From the NCBI GenBank assembly GCA_963801055.1, contig CAWDDE010000005.1, positions 83,317-147,316 on the forward strand: a stretch of 64,000 nt of DNA. Reading direction: 5' to 3'. The DNA comes from DASUPK01 sp963801055. Its GTDB lineage: Bacteria; Actinomycetota; Thermoleophilia; Solirubrobacterales; 70-9. The translations under genes were made by a program, and so were the position numbers. The notes beneath the pieces were generated by a model. That model was not told the DNA's origin. It ran no database searches and saw only the letters and a program-made list of their open reading frames with translations. Numbering within the stretch: position 1 is the stretch's first letter; every line of letters begins with the position of its first letter. Of the stretch, positions 43,709 through 51,265 are shown in pieces.

Positions 43709-43735
43709 GACGACACCATAAATACCATCGGGTGG
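43709..43735. promoter_or_regulatory. 27-base divergent spacer with two leaderless -10 boxes
   Basis: On the minus strand TATGGT (43720-43715) lies six bases before the ATG at 43708. On the plus strand TACCAT (43723-43728) lies seven bases before the GTG at 43736. The boxes are two bases apart, so each promoter's -35 region must lie inside the opposite gene. Confidence 0.65.
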
Positions 43736-44491
43736 GTGCGGACCCTCGGGATCGATCTCGCCGCGCAGCCGGCCAACACCAGCGCGTGCGCAGTCGACTG
43801 GCGATCGGGCCGGGCCGTGGTCACGGACCTCCGCTCGGCGCTCGACGACGAGGCGCTGCTGGAGGCGATCGTGCTCGCCGACAAGGTTGGAATCGATGCC
43901 CCGTTTGGCTGGCCGGACGAGTTCGTGGACGCCGTCGTCGCCCACCGAGATCGGGCCGGATGGCCGGGCCGCGAGGAGGACCAGGACCTCTACCGGTTCC
44001 ACCTCAGCTTCCGGGCGACGGACCGGCGCCTGATCGAGGGCGGTGCCCGCCGCCCGCTGAGCGTCTCCACCGATCTGATCGCGGTGGTCGCGATGCGCTG
44101 TGCATACCTGCTGGACCGCCTCGCCGCGATGGGTGAGCCGGTCGACCGCGCCGGTGCCGGCAAGGTGATCGAGGCCTATCCGGCACCCGCCCTGAACTCG
44201 TGGGGGCTCTCGGCGACCGGCTACAAGAGCAAGGTCGGGGCCTCCCGGCTGCCCGAATTGCTGTCTCGCCTCGAGGATGGGCTGGGCGGCCTCGAGATGA
44301 CGGTGCAGCAGCGCCAGGCGGCCGAATCCGATCACAACTGCTTCGACGCCCTGATCGCTTCGCTCGTTGCACGCGCAGCGGCACTCGGGCTCACCCAGCC
44401 TCCGGACCCGGGTACGGAGGCGGACCGGGCCGTCCGCGAGGGCTGGATCCACGTGCCGACGAACCCCCTCCCCCACCTGATCGAGGCATGA
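43736..44491 (+). CDS. DUF429 family protein (predicted RNase H-like nuclease)
   Basis: The 251-residue protein begins VRTLGIDLAAQPANTSACAV, with an Asp in the first strand and a second acidic site in VGIDAPFGWPDEF, then YRFHLSFRATDRRL, VIEAYPAPALNSWGL and AAESDHNCFDALIASLVARA with a late Asp. This is the DUF429 pattern, an RNase H-like fold with conserved acidic residues; the activity has not been shown. The GTG at 43736 follows TACCAT by seven bases. The stop overlaps an ATG of the next gene (ATGA). Confidence 0.88.
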   Translation: MRTLGIDLAAQPANTSACAVDWRSGRAVVTDLRSALDDEALLEAIVLADKVGIDAPFGWPDEFVDAVVAHRDRAGWPGREEDQDLYRFHLSFRATDRRLIEGGARRPLSVSTDLIAVVAMRCAYLLDRLAAMGEPVDRAGAGKVIEAYPAPALNSWGLSATGYKSKVGASRLPELLSRLEDGLGGLEMTVQQRQAAESDHNCFDALIASLVARAAALGLTQPPDPGTEADRAVREGWIHVPTNPLPHLIEA

Positions 44492-45244
44492 CGGCCGGCG
44501 AGCGACGCATCAACTTTCGCTGCGTGCCGTCTTCAGCGAGATATTCACGGTCTACCGGCGCCACTGGGCGTTCCTGATCCCGGCCGCGATCGTCATTCTG
44601 CTGCCGCAGTCGATCCTGGACGCGACGCTCGACGGCCGGGACGTCGAGGGCTTCCGGAGCGCCAAGGACATCGCGCTCTTCGGGGCCGTCCTGCTGACGG
44701 CCGCCGTCAACCTGGTGGGTCAGGCGATCTACGCCGGGCTCACCGCCGCCGCCGACGTCGATTGGCGCGCCGGCCAGCCCCTGCCCCCGCTCTCGACCCT
44801 GATCCGCTCGCTGCCGATCGGCGGCCTGATCGTGCTCGACCTCCTGGTCAGCATCGGAGCCGCAATCGGCATCCTCCTCCTGGTCGTGCCCGGCCTGATC
44901 TTCCTCGCCTACGTCGGGATCTCGCCCGCGGTGATGAAGCTCGAGCATCGGGGCCCGCTGGCCGCGATGCAGGCGCAGCGTCGAGCTCGTCCGCGGAAAC
45001 CTCCGGCGGGTCTTCGCGATCGTCGTCGGGGTGATCCTGCTCACCGAGCTGGCCGTGCAGGCGATCACCTTTCCCTTCCACGGACTCGCCCTGGTGACGG
45101 CAGTCGACCTCGTCGCCGAGGGTCTGCTCCAGCCGATCGAGGGCCTGGCGGTCGTCGTCGTCGCGATCCGTCTGCTCGAGCTGCGCGGCGAGGCGGCGGC
45201 CCCGAGCGAGATGGCGAGGGCCCTCGTCCCGGAAGCGCGAATGA
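44488..45244 (+). CDS. Multi-helix membrane protein, two or more frameshifts
   Basis: Pieces in different frames read as one protein of about 245 residues: LSLRAVFSEIFTVYRRHWAF, helices IPAAIVILLPQSIL, FGAVLLTAAVNLVGQAIYAG, SLPIGGLIVLDLLVSIGAAI, ILLLVVPGLIFLAYVGISPA, then SVELVRGNLRRVFAIVVGVI and helices to LLQPIEGLAVVVVAIRLLEL. It resembles membrane domains of glycerophosphodiesterase-like (DUF7544-type) proteins of actinobacteria. Frame changes lie near 44515 and 44977. The ATG at 44488 overlaps the DUF429 stop. The open frame runs on through a terminator hairpin, so I place the true stop at the TGA at 45242-45244, which needs a third change. Confidence 0.7.
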
Positions 45245-45246
45245 AA

Positions 45247-45273
45247 ACGGGCCGCCCCCCTAGGGCGGCCCGT
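45247..45273 (-). terminator. Intrinsic terminator read on the minus strand
   Basis: ACGGGCCGCCC and GGGCGGCCCGT form an 11-bp perfect stem with a five-base loop. On the minus strand it is followed by TTTTC, a U-tract; on the plus strand no U-tract follows. It therefore ends a minus-strand transcript arriving from the region to its right. Confidence 0.7.
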
Positions 45274-45394
45274 ATGAGTCGAAGCGGCGGCGGGCGGGTT
45301 TCCTACTCCCCCGGCACGCGCCAGTCTCCCCCGCCGGCGGGCCCCCGTCATCGGGAGGAACTGCGGGACTTCGCTCAGTAGTTCCCCCCTCCAC
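45247..45394 (-). ncRNA. Candidate small RNA between two minus-strand terminators
   Basis: About 120 bases lie between the CsbD terminator and the terminator at 45247-45273 with no minus-strand gene. They fold strongly. GGGGGGAACT (45389-45380) pairs with AGTTCCTCCC (45362-45353) in minus-strand RNA with one G-U pair; on the plus strand that pair is an A-C mismatch, so the minus strand is the likely transcript. A second structured, G-rich part follows. I found no clear promoter, so read-through from csbD or a promoter inside the first terminator would be needed. Confidence 0.4.
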
Positions 45395-45400
45395 AAAAGA

Positions 45401-45428
45401 AAGGGCCGGAGCGTGAACTCCGGCCCTT
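45401..45428 (-). terminator. Intrinsic terminator of the CsbD gene
   Basis: AAGGGCCGGAG and CTCCGGCCCTT form an 11-bp stem around a six-base loop, followed on the minus strand by TCTTTTG. It lies 35 bases after the CsbD stop codon. Confidence 0.8.
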
Positions 45429-45462
45429 CTGCTTCCCTGCTTCAGCTTCTTCAGGCGGGCGG

Positions 45463-45648
45463 TCAGTCGCGCGGGCGTCGGTCGCTGCCGACCTTGTCCT
45501 TCACCTTGTCGGCGACGTCGTCGACCTTCTCCTTGACGCTCGAAACTGCGCGGTCGATCTTGCCCTCGCGCTTCAACTTCTCGTCGTCGGTGAGGTTGCC
45601 GGCCGCCTGCTTCGTGCGGCCCTTTGCCTCATCGATGTGCTGACCCAT
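45463..45648 (-). CDS. CsbD-family stress protein
   Basis: The 61-residue protein (MGQHIDEAKGRTKQAAGNLT, KREGKIDRAVSSVKEKVDDV) is a typical CsbD-like small acidic/basic helical protein induced by general stress in many bacteria, with unknown mechanism. The KGRTKQAAGNLTDDEKL core is the family mark. AAAGGAG lies 11 bases upstream of the ATG. A strong terminator follows 35 bases after the stop, which fits high expression as a single transcript. Confidence 0.92.
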   Translation of the reverse strand: MGQHIDEAKGRTKQAAGNLTDDEKLKREGKIDRAVSSVKEKVDDVADKVKDKVGSDRRPRD

Positions 45649-45744
45649 TTTCGATCGTCTCCTTTATCGCTCCCCCGTCCCTTACCCGACCGTCACAGCG
45701 GAAAACGGCGTGACAGCGGCGCCCGCGGGCGCGATGATCAGGGT

Positions 45745-47081
45745 GTGAGCACCACGCGAGAGCGACTGAGCCAGGACGACGCCCAGATCCTGCGCCTCGA
45801 GTCACCCACGATCAAGGGCCACACGGGGAAGGTTCTGGTCGTCGCCCCCGGCTCCGACGGTAAGGCGCTCTCGGTCGACCGGCTTCGCGACCAGGTCGCG
45901 GAACGGATCGGGGCGTTTCCGCGGCTCAGCCAGCGGGTGGAGGAGCCCCGCTTGCGGCTTGGCCGGCCGGCCTGGGTTCAGGCGCCCGATGTGGACCTCG
46001 GCTGGCACATCGCCGAGCCGGATCGGGCCGATCCGCTCTCCGATGAGGAGCTGAGGCGCGCAGTCGGGGATCTGCTCTCCGAGCGCCTCGACCACACCCG
46101 GCCGCTGTGGCGCTTCGACGCGCTCCCGCTGACCGGCGACCGAACCGCCCTGGTCGGGCGGATCCACCATGCGATGGCGGACGGGGTGAGCGCGATCCGG
46201 CTCGCCGCCGGCCTCCTCTGGGACCCGGAGGCTGAATCGCCGTCCTCGCAGCCCGCAGCCCACTCCCCCGGCCCGGGCCCCACGGCCGGATCCTCGGCTG
46301 CGGCGCGGCCGCCCCCCGATGCAAGCGAGGCACGCGAGGCACGCATCCTGGTCCGCCTGCCCGGAGCGCTCTGGCGCGAGCTGCGGCCCGGCGCGGACTC
46401 GGACCTCGACCGCCACATCGGGCCGGCGCGCGAGGTCGCCTGGACGAGCTTTCCACTCGAGCGAGTGAAGCGGATCGGGCACCGCGCCCGGGAGGCGCCA
46501 CCGTCAACGACGTCGTCCTCGCGGTGGTCGCCGGTGGGCTGCGCCGCTGGCTGCGAAGCGGCGATGGATCGCCCCGCGACCTGCGAGTCCAATGCCCGGT
46601 CTCCCTGCACGTCCGGGAGGAGGCCGAGGGGAAGCTCGGCAATCGCGACTCGTTCATGAACCTCGACCTGCCGATCGCCGAGGAGGATCCGATCGCCCGG
46701 CTTCGCCAGATCAACTCCGAGACGAGCGAGCGGAAGCTCGATCACGACGCGGACACGCTCTACGCGTTCTTCCACGCGCTGGGGCGGTTCCGGCCCCTGT
46801 ACCGCGGCGTGACCAGGCTGACCTCCGGCCCGCGGGAGTTCGCGCTGTCGGTCTCGAATGTGCCGGGACCGCGGCAGCGGCCTCTGATCCTGGGGCATGC
46901 GGTCGAGCAGTTCTGCTCCTTCGCGGAGCCCGCCGACCGGCACGCCCTGCGCCTGTCGATCGTCTCGTTCGGGGGAGAGCTCGCCTTCGGCCTCTGCTCG
47001 GACCCGGAGGCGATCTCGGACCTCGACGACCTGCGGGGCTCGCTCGCCGACTCGATCGCGGAGCTCGAGGGGGCGGTCTAG
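45745..47081 (+). CDS. Wax ester synthase/diacylglycerol acyltransferase (WS/DGAT), one frameshift
   Basis: About 445 residues after one correction, normal for the family. The catalytic HHxxxDG motif is RIHHAMADGVSAIRLA near residue 135. Later pieces are ATVNDVVLAVVAGGLRRWLR, LHVREEAEGKLGNRDSFMNL, the PLYRGVTRLTSGP segment and LSVSNVPGPRQRPLILG, all WS/DGAT marks. The frame changes near 46497. The enzyme esterifies acyl-CoA to alcohols or diacylglycerol to make storage lipid. The stop TAG overlaps the start GTG of the LigD phosphoesterase gene (TAGTG), an unexpected coupling of lipid and repair genes. Confidence 0.92.
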
Positions 47082-47758
47082 TGCCTCGAGCGAGACGATC
47101 CCTCTCGGAGTATGAGCGCAAGCGCGACTTCTCCAAGACAAACGAGCCGAGCGGAAAGCCGGCGAAGGGGAAGGGGAAGTCCAAGGCCCGCCGCCGCCAT
47201 CCCCGCTTCGCGTTCCAGAAGCACTCGGCGACCTCGGAGCACTACGACCTGCGGCTCGAAGTCGACGGTGCGCTGGCGTCCTGGGCCGTCCCCAAGGGGC
47301 CGTCCCTCGATCCCCGCGACAAGCGCCTGGCGATGCGGACCGAGGACCATCCCCTCGAGTACCTCGAGTGGGAGGGCGTGATCCCGGAGGGCGAGTACGG
47401 CGCCGGACCGATGATCGTCTGGGACCGCGGCGTCTTCCAGAACATCTCGGAGACCCGGCGCGGCGAGCCGATGGAGCTGGCCGAAGGCGATCGAGAAGGG
47501 CGACGTGAAGCTCTTCATGCTCGGCGAGAAGATCAAGGGCGCCTACGCGCTGGTCCGGACCCGCCCGGCCGGCGAGCGCGAAAGTGGCTGCTGATCAAGA
47601 AGCGGGACGAGGGCGCCGACGCCCGGCGCAGGCCGACTTCCTCACAGCCCGAATCCGTCCTCAGCGGCCGGACCATCGAGCAGGTCCTCGAGGAGGAGGC
47701 CGAGCCTGGCCAGTTCCCCCGTCACCGCGCTCGCCGCCGCCGCGCGCGCCGGCGCTAG
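47081..47758 (+). CDS. LigD-type 3'-phosphoesterase module as a separate gene, two frameshifts
   Basis: About 225 residues. The active-site block RFAFQKHSATSEHYDLRLEV contains the HxxxxxHYDLRLE of LigD phosphoesterase domains, followed by SWAVPKGPSLDPRDKRLAM, VIPEGEYGAGPMIVWDRGVF, GDVKLFMLGEKIKGAYALVR and RKWLLIKKRDEGAD. Frame changes lie near 47485 and 47578 and cancel. It would trim 3' ends at double-strand breaks. The first 45 residues and the last 50 are basic and low in complexity. The polymerase and ligase modules are 20 kb away. The GTG start overlaps the WS/DGAT stop. Confidence 0.9.
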   Translation: MPRARRSLSEYERKRDFSKTNEPSGKPAKGKGKSKARRRHPRFAFQKHSATSEHYDLRLEVDGALASWAVPKGPSLDPRDKRLAMRTEDHPLEYLEWEGVIPEGEYGAGPMIVWDRGVFQNISETRRGEPMELAEGDREGRREALHARREDQGRLRAGPDPPGRRARKWLLIKKRDEGADARRRPTSSQPESVLSGRTIEQVLEEEAEPGQFPRHRARRRRARRR

Positions 47759-47767
47759 TCTGCTCCC

Positions 47768-49231
47768 ATGGCCACCGCGGCCGAGGCACGGACGCTCCAG
47801 AACTACATCGCGGGCCGGTGGCGAGACGCCGGCACCAGCGATGCGCTCGATGACCGGGATCCGGCGACCGGCGAGCTGACCGCCCGCGTCCCGCTCTCGG
47901 GTCGGGCCGACGTCGACGCCGCGGTAGCGGCGGCTCGCGCTGCTCAGCCCGCCTGGCGCGAGGTGGCGCCGCAGGAGCGCGCCCGCGCCGTGCTGGCGCT
48001 GCGCGACGCACTGCTGCGCCACCGGCAGGAGCTCACCGCGCTGGTCACCGCCGACATGGGCAAGACGCTCGCCGACGCCGACGGCGAGGTCGGGCGCGGG
48101 ATCGAGTCGGTCGAGTCCGCGGCGGCCATCCCCCACCTGCTCAAGGGCGAGACCCTCGAGGGGGTCGCCGCCGGCGTCGACGTCGAGCTCGTCCGCCAGC
48201 CCGTCGGCGTGGTCGCCGCGATCACCCCGTTCAACTTCCCGGCGATGATCCCGCTCTGGTTCCTCCCCTACGCGGTCGCCTGCGGCAACGCCTTCCTGCT
48301 CAAGCCCTCGGAGCGCGACCCGCGCCCGGCCGAGCGGATCTGCGAGCTGATCGACGAGGAGGAGATCTTCCCGCCCGGCGTCGTCAACCTCGTCCACGGC
48401 GGGCGCGAGGCGGTCGAGGCGATCCTCGACCACGACGGCGTCGACGCGGTCTCCTTCGTCGGCCAGGCGAGCACCGCCCGGCTGATCGCGACCCGCTCGG
48501 CCCAGACCGGCAAGCGCGTCCAGGCGCTCGGCGGCGCCAAGAACTCGATGATCGTCGCCGAGGACGCGGATCTCGATAGCGCGGTGCCGGCGATCATGGG
48601 ATCGGCTTTCGGAGCGGCCGGGCAGCGCTGCCTGGCCGGTTCGGTCTGCGTGATCGCGGGCGACGAGGCCCGACAGGCCGAAGTGCGCGAGGCCCTGCGC
48701 GCCGCCGCGGCGGCGCTCACGACCGGTCCCGGCGCCGACCCGGGCACCGACGTCTGCCCGATGGTCGCGCCGGAGGCGCGAGAGCGGGCGGAGGCGGCGG
48801 TCGCCGCCGCCGAGTCCGACGGCGCCGCCGTCCTTCTCGACGGCCGCATCGGCGGCGGCGAGGCCGGGGCGCTGCTCGGTCCGACGCTGGTCGACGTCGC
48901 CGATCCGGAGTCGGAGCTGGCCCGCGAGGAGGTCTTCGGCCCGGTGCTCGCCCTCGTCGGAGTCCCGGACCTCGACGCCGCGATCGAGTTCGCCAACGGC
49001 TCCCGCTACGGCAACGCGGGCTCGATCTTCACCACCTCGGGCGCCGCCGCCCGCGCCTACCGCTGGGGCGTCGAGGCGGGAATGCTCGGGGTCAACATCG
49101 GCGTGCCGGCGCCGGTGGCGTGGTTCCCGTTCTCGGGCTGGAAGGACTCGCTCGACGGCGACCTGCACGCCAACGGCCGCGACGCGGTCGACTTCTACAC
49201 GCGGAAAAAAGTCGTTACGAGCCGCTGGTAG
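47768..49231 (+). CDS. mmsA: CoA-acylating (methyl)malonate-semialdehyde dehydrogenase
   Basis: The 487-residue enzyme belongs to the aldehyde dehydrogenase superfamily. The catalytic Cys lies in GSAFGAAGQRCLAGSVCVIA near residue 285. The usual general-base Glu segment is replaced by ALGGAKNSMIVAEDAD; that Asn is the mark of CoA-acylating MmsA-type enzymes. ITPFNFPAMIPLWFLPYAVA near residue 155 is also typical. It converts (methyl)malonate semialdehyde and CoA to acyl-CoA in valine or inositol breakdown. The ATG at 47768 follows TAGTCT by six bases; that box includes the stop codon of the preceding gene. The stop is followed by repeats. Confidence 0.93.
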   Translation: MATAAEARTLQNYIAGRWRDAGTSDALDDRDPATGELTARVPLSGRADVDAAVAAARAAQPAWREVAPQERARAVLALRDALLRHRQELTALVTADMGKTLADADGEVGRGIESVESAAAIPHLLKGETLEGVAAGVDVELVRQPVGVVAAITPFNFPAMIPLWFLPYAVACGNAFLLKPSERDPRPAERICELIDEEEIFPPGVVNLVHGGREAVEAILDHDGVDAVSFVGQASTARLIATRSAQTGKRVQALGGAKNSMIVAEDADLDSAVPAIMGSAFGAAGQRCLAGSVCVIAGDEARQAEVREALRAAAAALTTGPGADPGTDVCPMVAPEARERAEAAVAAAESDGAAVLLDGRIGGGEAGALLGPTLVDVADPESELAREEVFGPVLALVGVPDLDAAIEFANGSRYGNAGSIFTTSGAAARAYRWGVEAGMLGVNIGVPAPVAWFPFSGWKDSLDGDLHANGRDAVDFYTRKKVVTSRW

Positions 49232-49320
49232 ACGGCTTCGCCATCAGCACAAATCGGGTCGCGCTAGCGCGCGCCCTCGCATCTGCGCCTCGCCTTCGGC
49301 TGCGGCGCGCCCTCGCATCT
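49229..49320 (+). repeat. Family B left end followed by a family A repeat and a duplicated right arm
   Basis: TAGACGGCTTCGCCATCAG begins with the mmsA stop codon (family B left end). It is followed by GGGTCGCGC-TAGC-GCGCGCCC (49256-49276), a family A stem with altered but still paired bases, and the tail TCGCATCT. A second right arm GGCGCGCCCTCGCATCT ends at 49320, inside the stop codon of the convergent VIT1-like gene. Confidence 0.7.
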
Positions 49321-49829
49321 ACGCCTGGCCGATCAACGCACCCGTGACCGCGACGATCAGGCCGCCGAGCGTGACCTGCACCAGCGAGCTCCTCAGCGAG
49401 ACGTCGAGGAAGCGCTTGCGGATCCAGGCGATCCCGATCAGCTCACAGCCGACCGTGAAGGAGGCGACCAGCAGCGCGGTGTTCAGGTCGCTGATCACGA
49501 ACGGCAGGGCGTGGAAGCTGCCCCCGAAGAAGGTGGCGCCGCCCGTGATCACGCCCGCGAGACAGCGAGGTGCCCCGCCCGGTGACGGCCCCGTCGTCGG
49601 AGAGGGCCTCGGAGAGGCCCATGCTGATCCCCGCGCCGAGCGCCGCGGCTAGCCCGACGAAGAGCGCCGCATGCGAGCCAGCGAGGAACGCGGTCGCGAA
49701 GATCGGGGCCAGAGTCGAGACGGTGCCGTCGATCAGCCCGATCAGCGCCGGCTGGACCCGCTGGAGCATGAACCGCTCCTCGTCGGCCGGGGCCATCCTG
49801 CCTGCAAGCCGCGCCACCAATTCGCTCAT
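49319..49829 (-). CDS. VIT1/CCC1-type iron or manganese transporter, one frameshift
   Basis: About 169 residues after one correction, shorter than the 220-240 usual for VIT1/CCC1. Helices are ALIGLIDGTVSTLAPIFATA, FVGLAAALGAGISMGLSEAL (with the family's GLSEALSDDG metal segment), GVITGGATFFGGSFHALPFV, LLVASFTVGCELIGIAWI and GGLIVAVTGALIG. These carriers move Fe2+ or Mn2+ out of the cytoplasm. The frame changes near 49560. The ATG at 49829 follows TATTAT by six bases (leaderless). A Fur-like gene is divergent, with an inverted repeat in the spacer, so regulation by metal is likely. Confidence 0.85.
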
Positions 49830-49868
49830 GCGACCATAATACAAGCTAATTAAGATAAGGTGTCCCTA

Positions 49869-49884
49869 AGATCTAGGATGATCT
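49869..49884. promoter_or_regulatory. Operator-like inverted repeat between VIT1-like and Fur-like genes
   Basis: AGATC-TAGGAT-GATCT is a perfect 5-bp inverted repeat in the AT-rich spacer between the divergent genes. It could bind the Fur-family repressor. A second, less regular stretch, TTAGGTTGACCTCA, follows at 49887. Confidence 0.45.
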
Positions 49885-49915
49885 ATTAGGTTGACCTCAC
49901 CGGATCTCCAATCAG

Positions 49916-50370
49916 ATGACGACCAAGACACACACACAAGCTCCGCCCCGCGACGACGCCGAGCTCGCCGAGCTGCTGCGCGAGCGCGGGCCTACGCGCG
50001 ACCTCCCAGCGGGTCGTCATGCACCGCCTGCTCCGCGACCGCAACCGGCACCTGAGCGCCGAGGAGCTGCTCTCCGAGGCGAGCGAGCGGCTGCCCGGCG
50101 TCTCCCTCCCCACCGTCTATGCGACGCTCGAGCTCTTCGAGCAGCTCGGCATCGTCAGGCGGGTGAACGGCGGCGGCGGCACGCTGCTCTGGGACACGCG
50201 CGCCGACGCCCACCACCACATGATCTGCCGCCGCTGCGGCCGGATCGAGGACCTGGAGACCCCGCTCGACCTGGGCGGGCCCGGCGCTCCGCCGCGCGCG
50301 CCGGCTTTCAGCCCGACCGGGCGGAGGTCGTCGTCAGCGGGCTCTGCGCCGAGCTGCCGGACGCCGCTAA
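49916..50370 (+). CDS. Fur-family metalloregulator, two or three frameshifts
   Basis: Pieces in different frames read as one Fur protein of about 150 residues: TTKTHTQAPPRDDAELAELL, TSQRVVMHRLLRDRNRHLSA, SLPTVYATLELFEQLGIVRR (recognition helix), the metal-site HHHMICRRCGRIEDLE with CxxC, and FQPDRAEVVVSGLCAELPD. The HHH and CRRC site fits Fur or PerR binding of Fe or Mn with a structural zinc. Frame changes lie near 49997 and 50280; I place the stop at TAA 50368-50370. It is divergent from a VIT1-like metal carrier, which it probably controls. Confidence 0.82.
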
Positions 50371-51179
50371 CGCGGCTCCGGGTAGTGCGACTCGAGGATC
50401 GAGACGGCCGCTCCCTGCGGGTCGACCAGGATCGCGAAGCGGCCGACGGGACGTCGATCGGACCGAAGCCGAGCCTGCCGCTCCGTCCGCTCCGCCTTGC
50501 GCGATGGCCTCGTCCGCGTTCTCGACGATGAAGTAGACCTGCCAGTGGGCGGGCATGTCGGCCGGCAGGTCGTCTGCTGATCCCCATCAGCCCGCCGAGG
50601 CCCTCCGGCCAGCGCTGGCCGTCGACCTGCCACGTCCAGACGAACTCGGCGGCGCCTGCTCGTTGTGGCTCGCCTTCCAGCCGAAGACCTTCCCGTAGAA
50701 GTCCTTGGCGCCCTCGGGGTCGCGCGTCATCAGGTTGTTCCAGGTCCAGGTGCCGGGCTCGTTGACGAGCTGCGCGCCCGGATGCCCCTGCTGCTGGTTG
50801 ATGCAGACGAACGCGCCGGTCGGGTCCTGCAGCACGGCAATCCGGCCCGACTCGTTCGGGAGGTCGAACGGCCCGGCGTGGACCTGGCCCCGGCCTCCTT
50901 CACCTTCTCCGCGGTCGCGTCGGCGTCCTCGACCTTGATGTAGCTCGACCAGGCCGGCGGCTGGCCCTCCTGCTGCGTCGGTCCCATAGCCGGCAGATCA
51001 TGCTTTCCGTCCTTGGTAAGGAACCCGTAGCCGCCGGTCTCCTCGGGTCGGGCCGGGCGCCGGCTTCCGGCCTCGACGCCGAGCAGCTCGCCGTAGAACA
51101 TCTTCGCTCCCTCGACGTCGGTGGTGGCCAGGTCGACCCAGCAGAACTCTCCCGGTGCGTACTCGCTGCGCTCGCTCAT
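50367..51179 (-). CDS. Two-domain VOC (glyoxalase-fold) protein, several frameshifts
   Basis: About 265 residues spread over frames. The first VOC unit is FCWVDLATTDVEGAKMFYGE through GPTQQEGQPPAWSSYIKVED; the second is TWTWNNLMTRDPEGAKDFYG, EFVWTWQVDGQRWPEGLGGL, ADMPAHWQVYFIVENADEAI and VGRFAILVDPQGAAVSILE. The pattern is that of the duplicated VOC proteins (glyoxalase/bleomycin-resistance fold) of actinobacteria such as the CFP-30 group. Frame changes lie near 50890, 50665, 50580 and 50460. The ATG at 51179 has GAAGGAG six bases upstream. Function unknown. Confidence 0.8.
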
Positions 51180-51265
51180 CTCGGCTCCTTCGAGTGGGTC
51201 CGGCACTGGACCCTAGCTGCGGCGCTTCGGCCGCATCCGCTCGTGCCAGCGCTCGGTCTAGCCGG

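Noticed and set aside
45274..45394. 5S rRNA or SRP RNA reading of the candidate small RNA
   Set aside because: A GGGGGAGTAGG stretch recalls the 5S 3' end, but the 5S core (CCGAACCCGG, AAGCTAAG) and the SRP GGAAGCAGC loop are absent.
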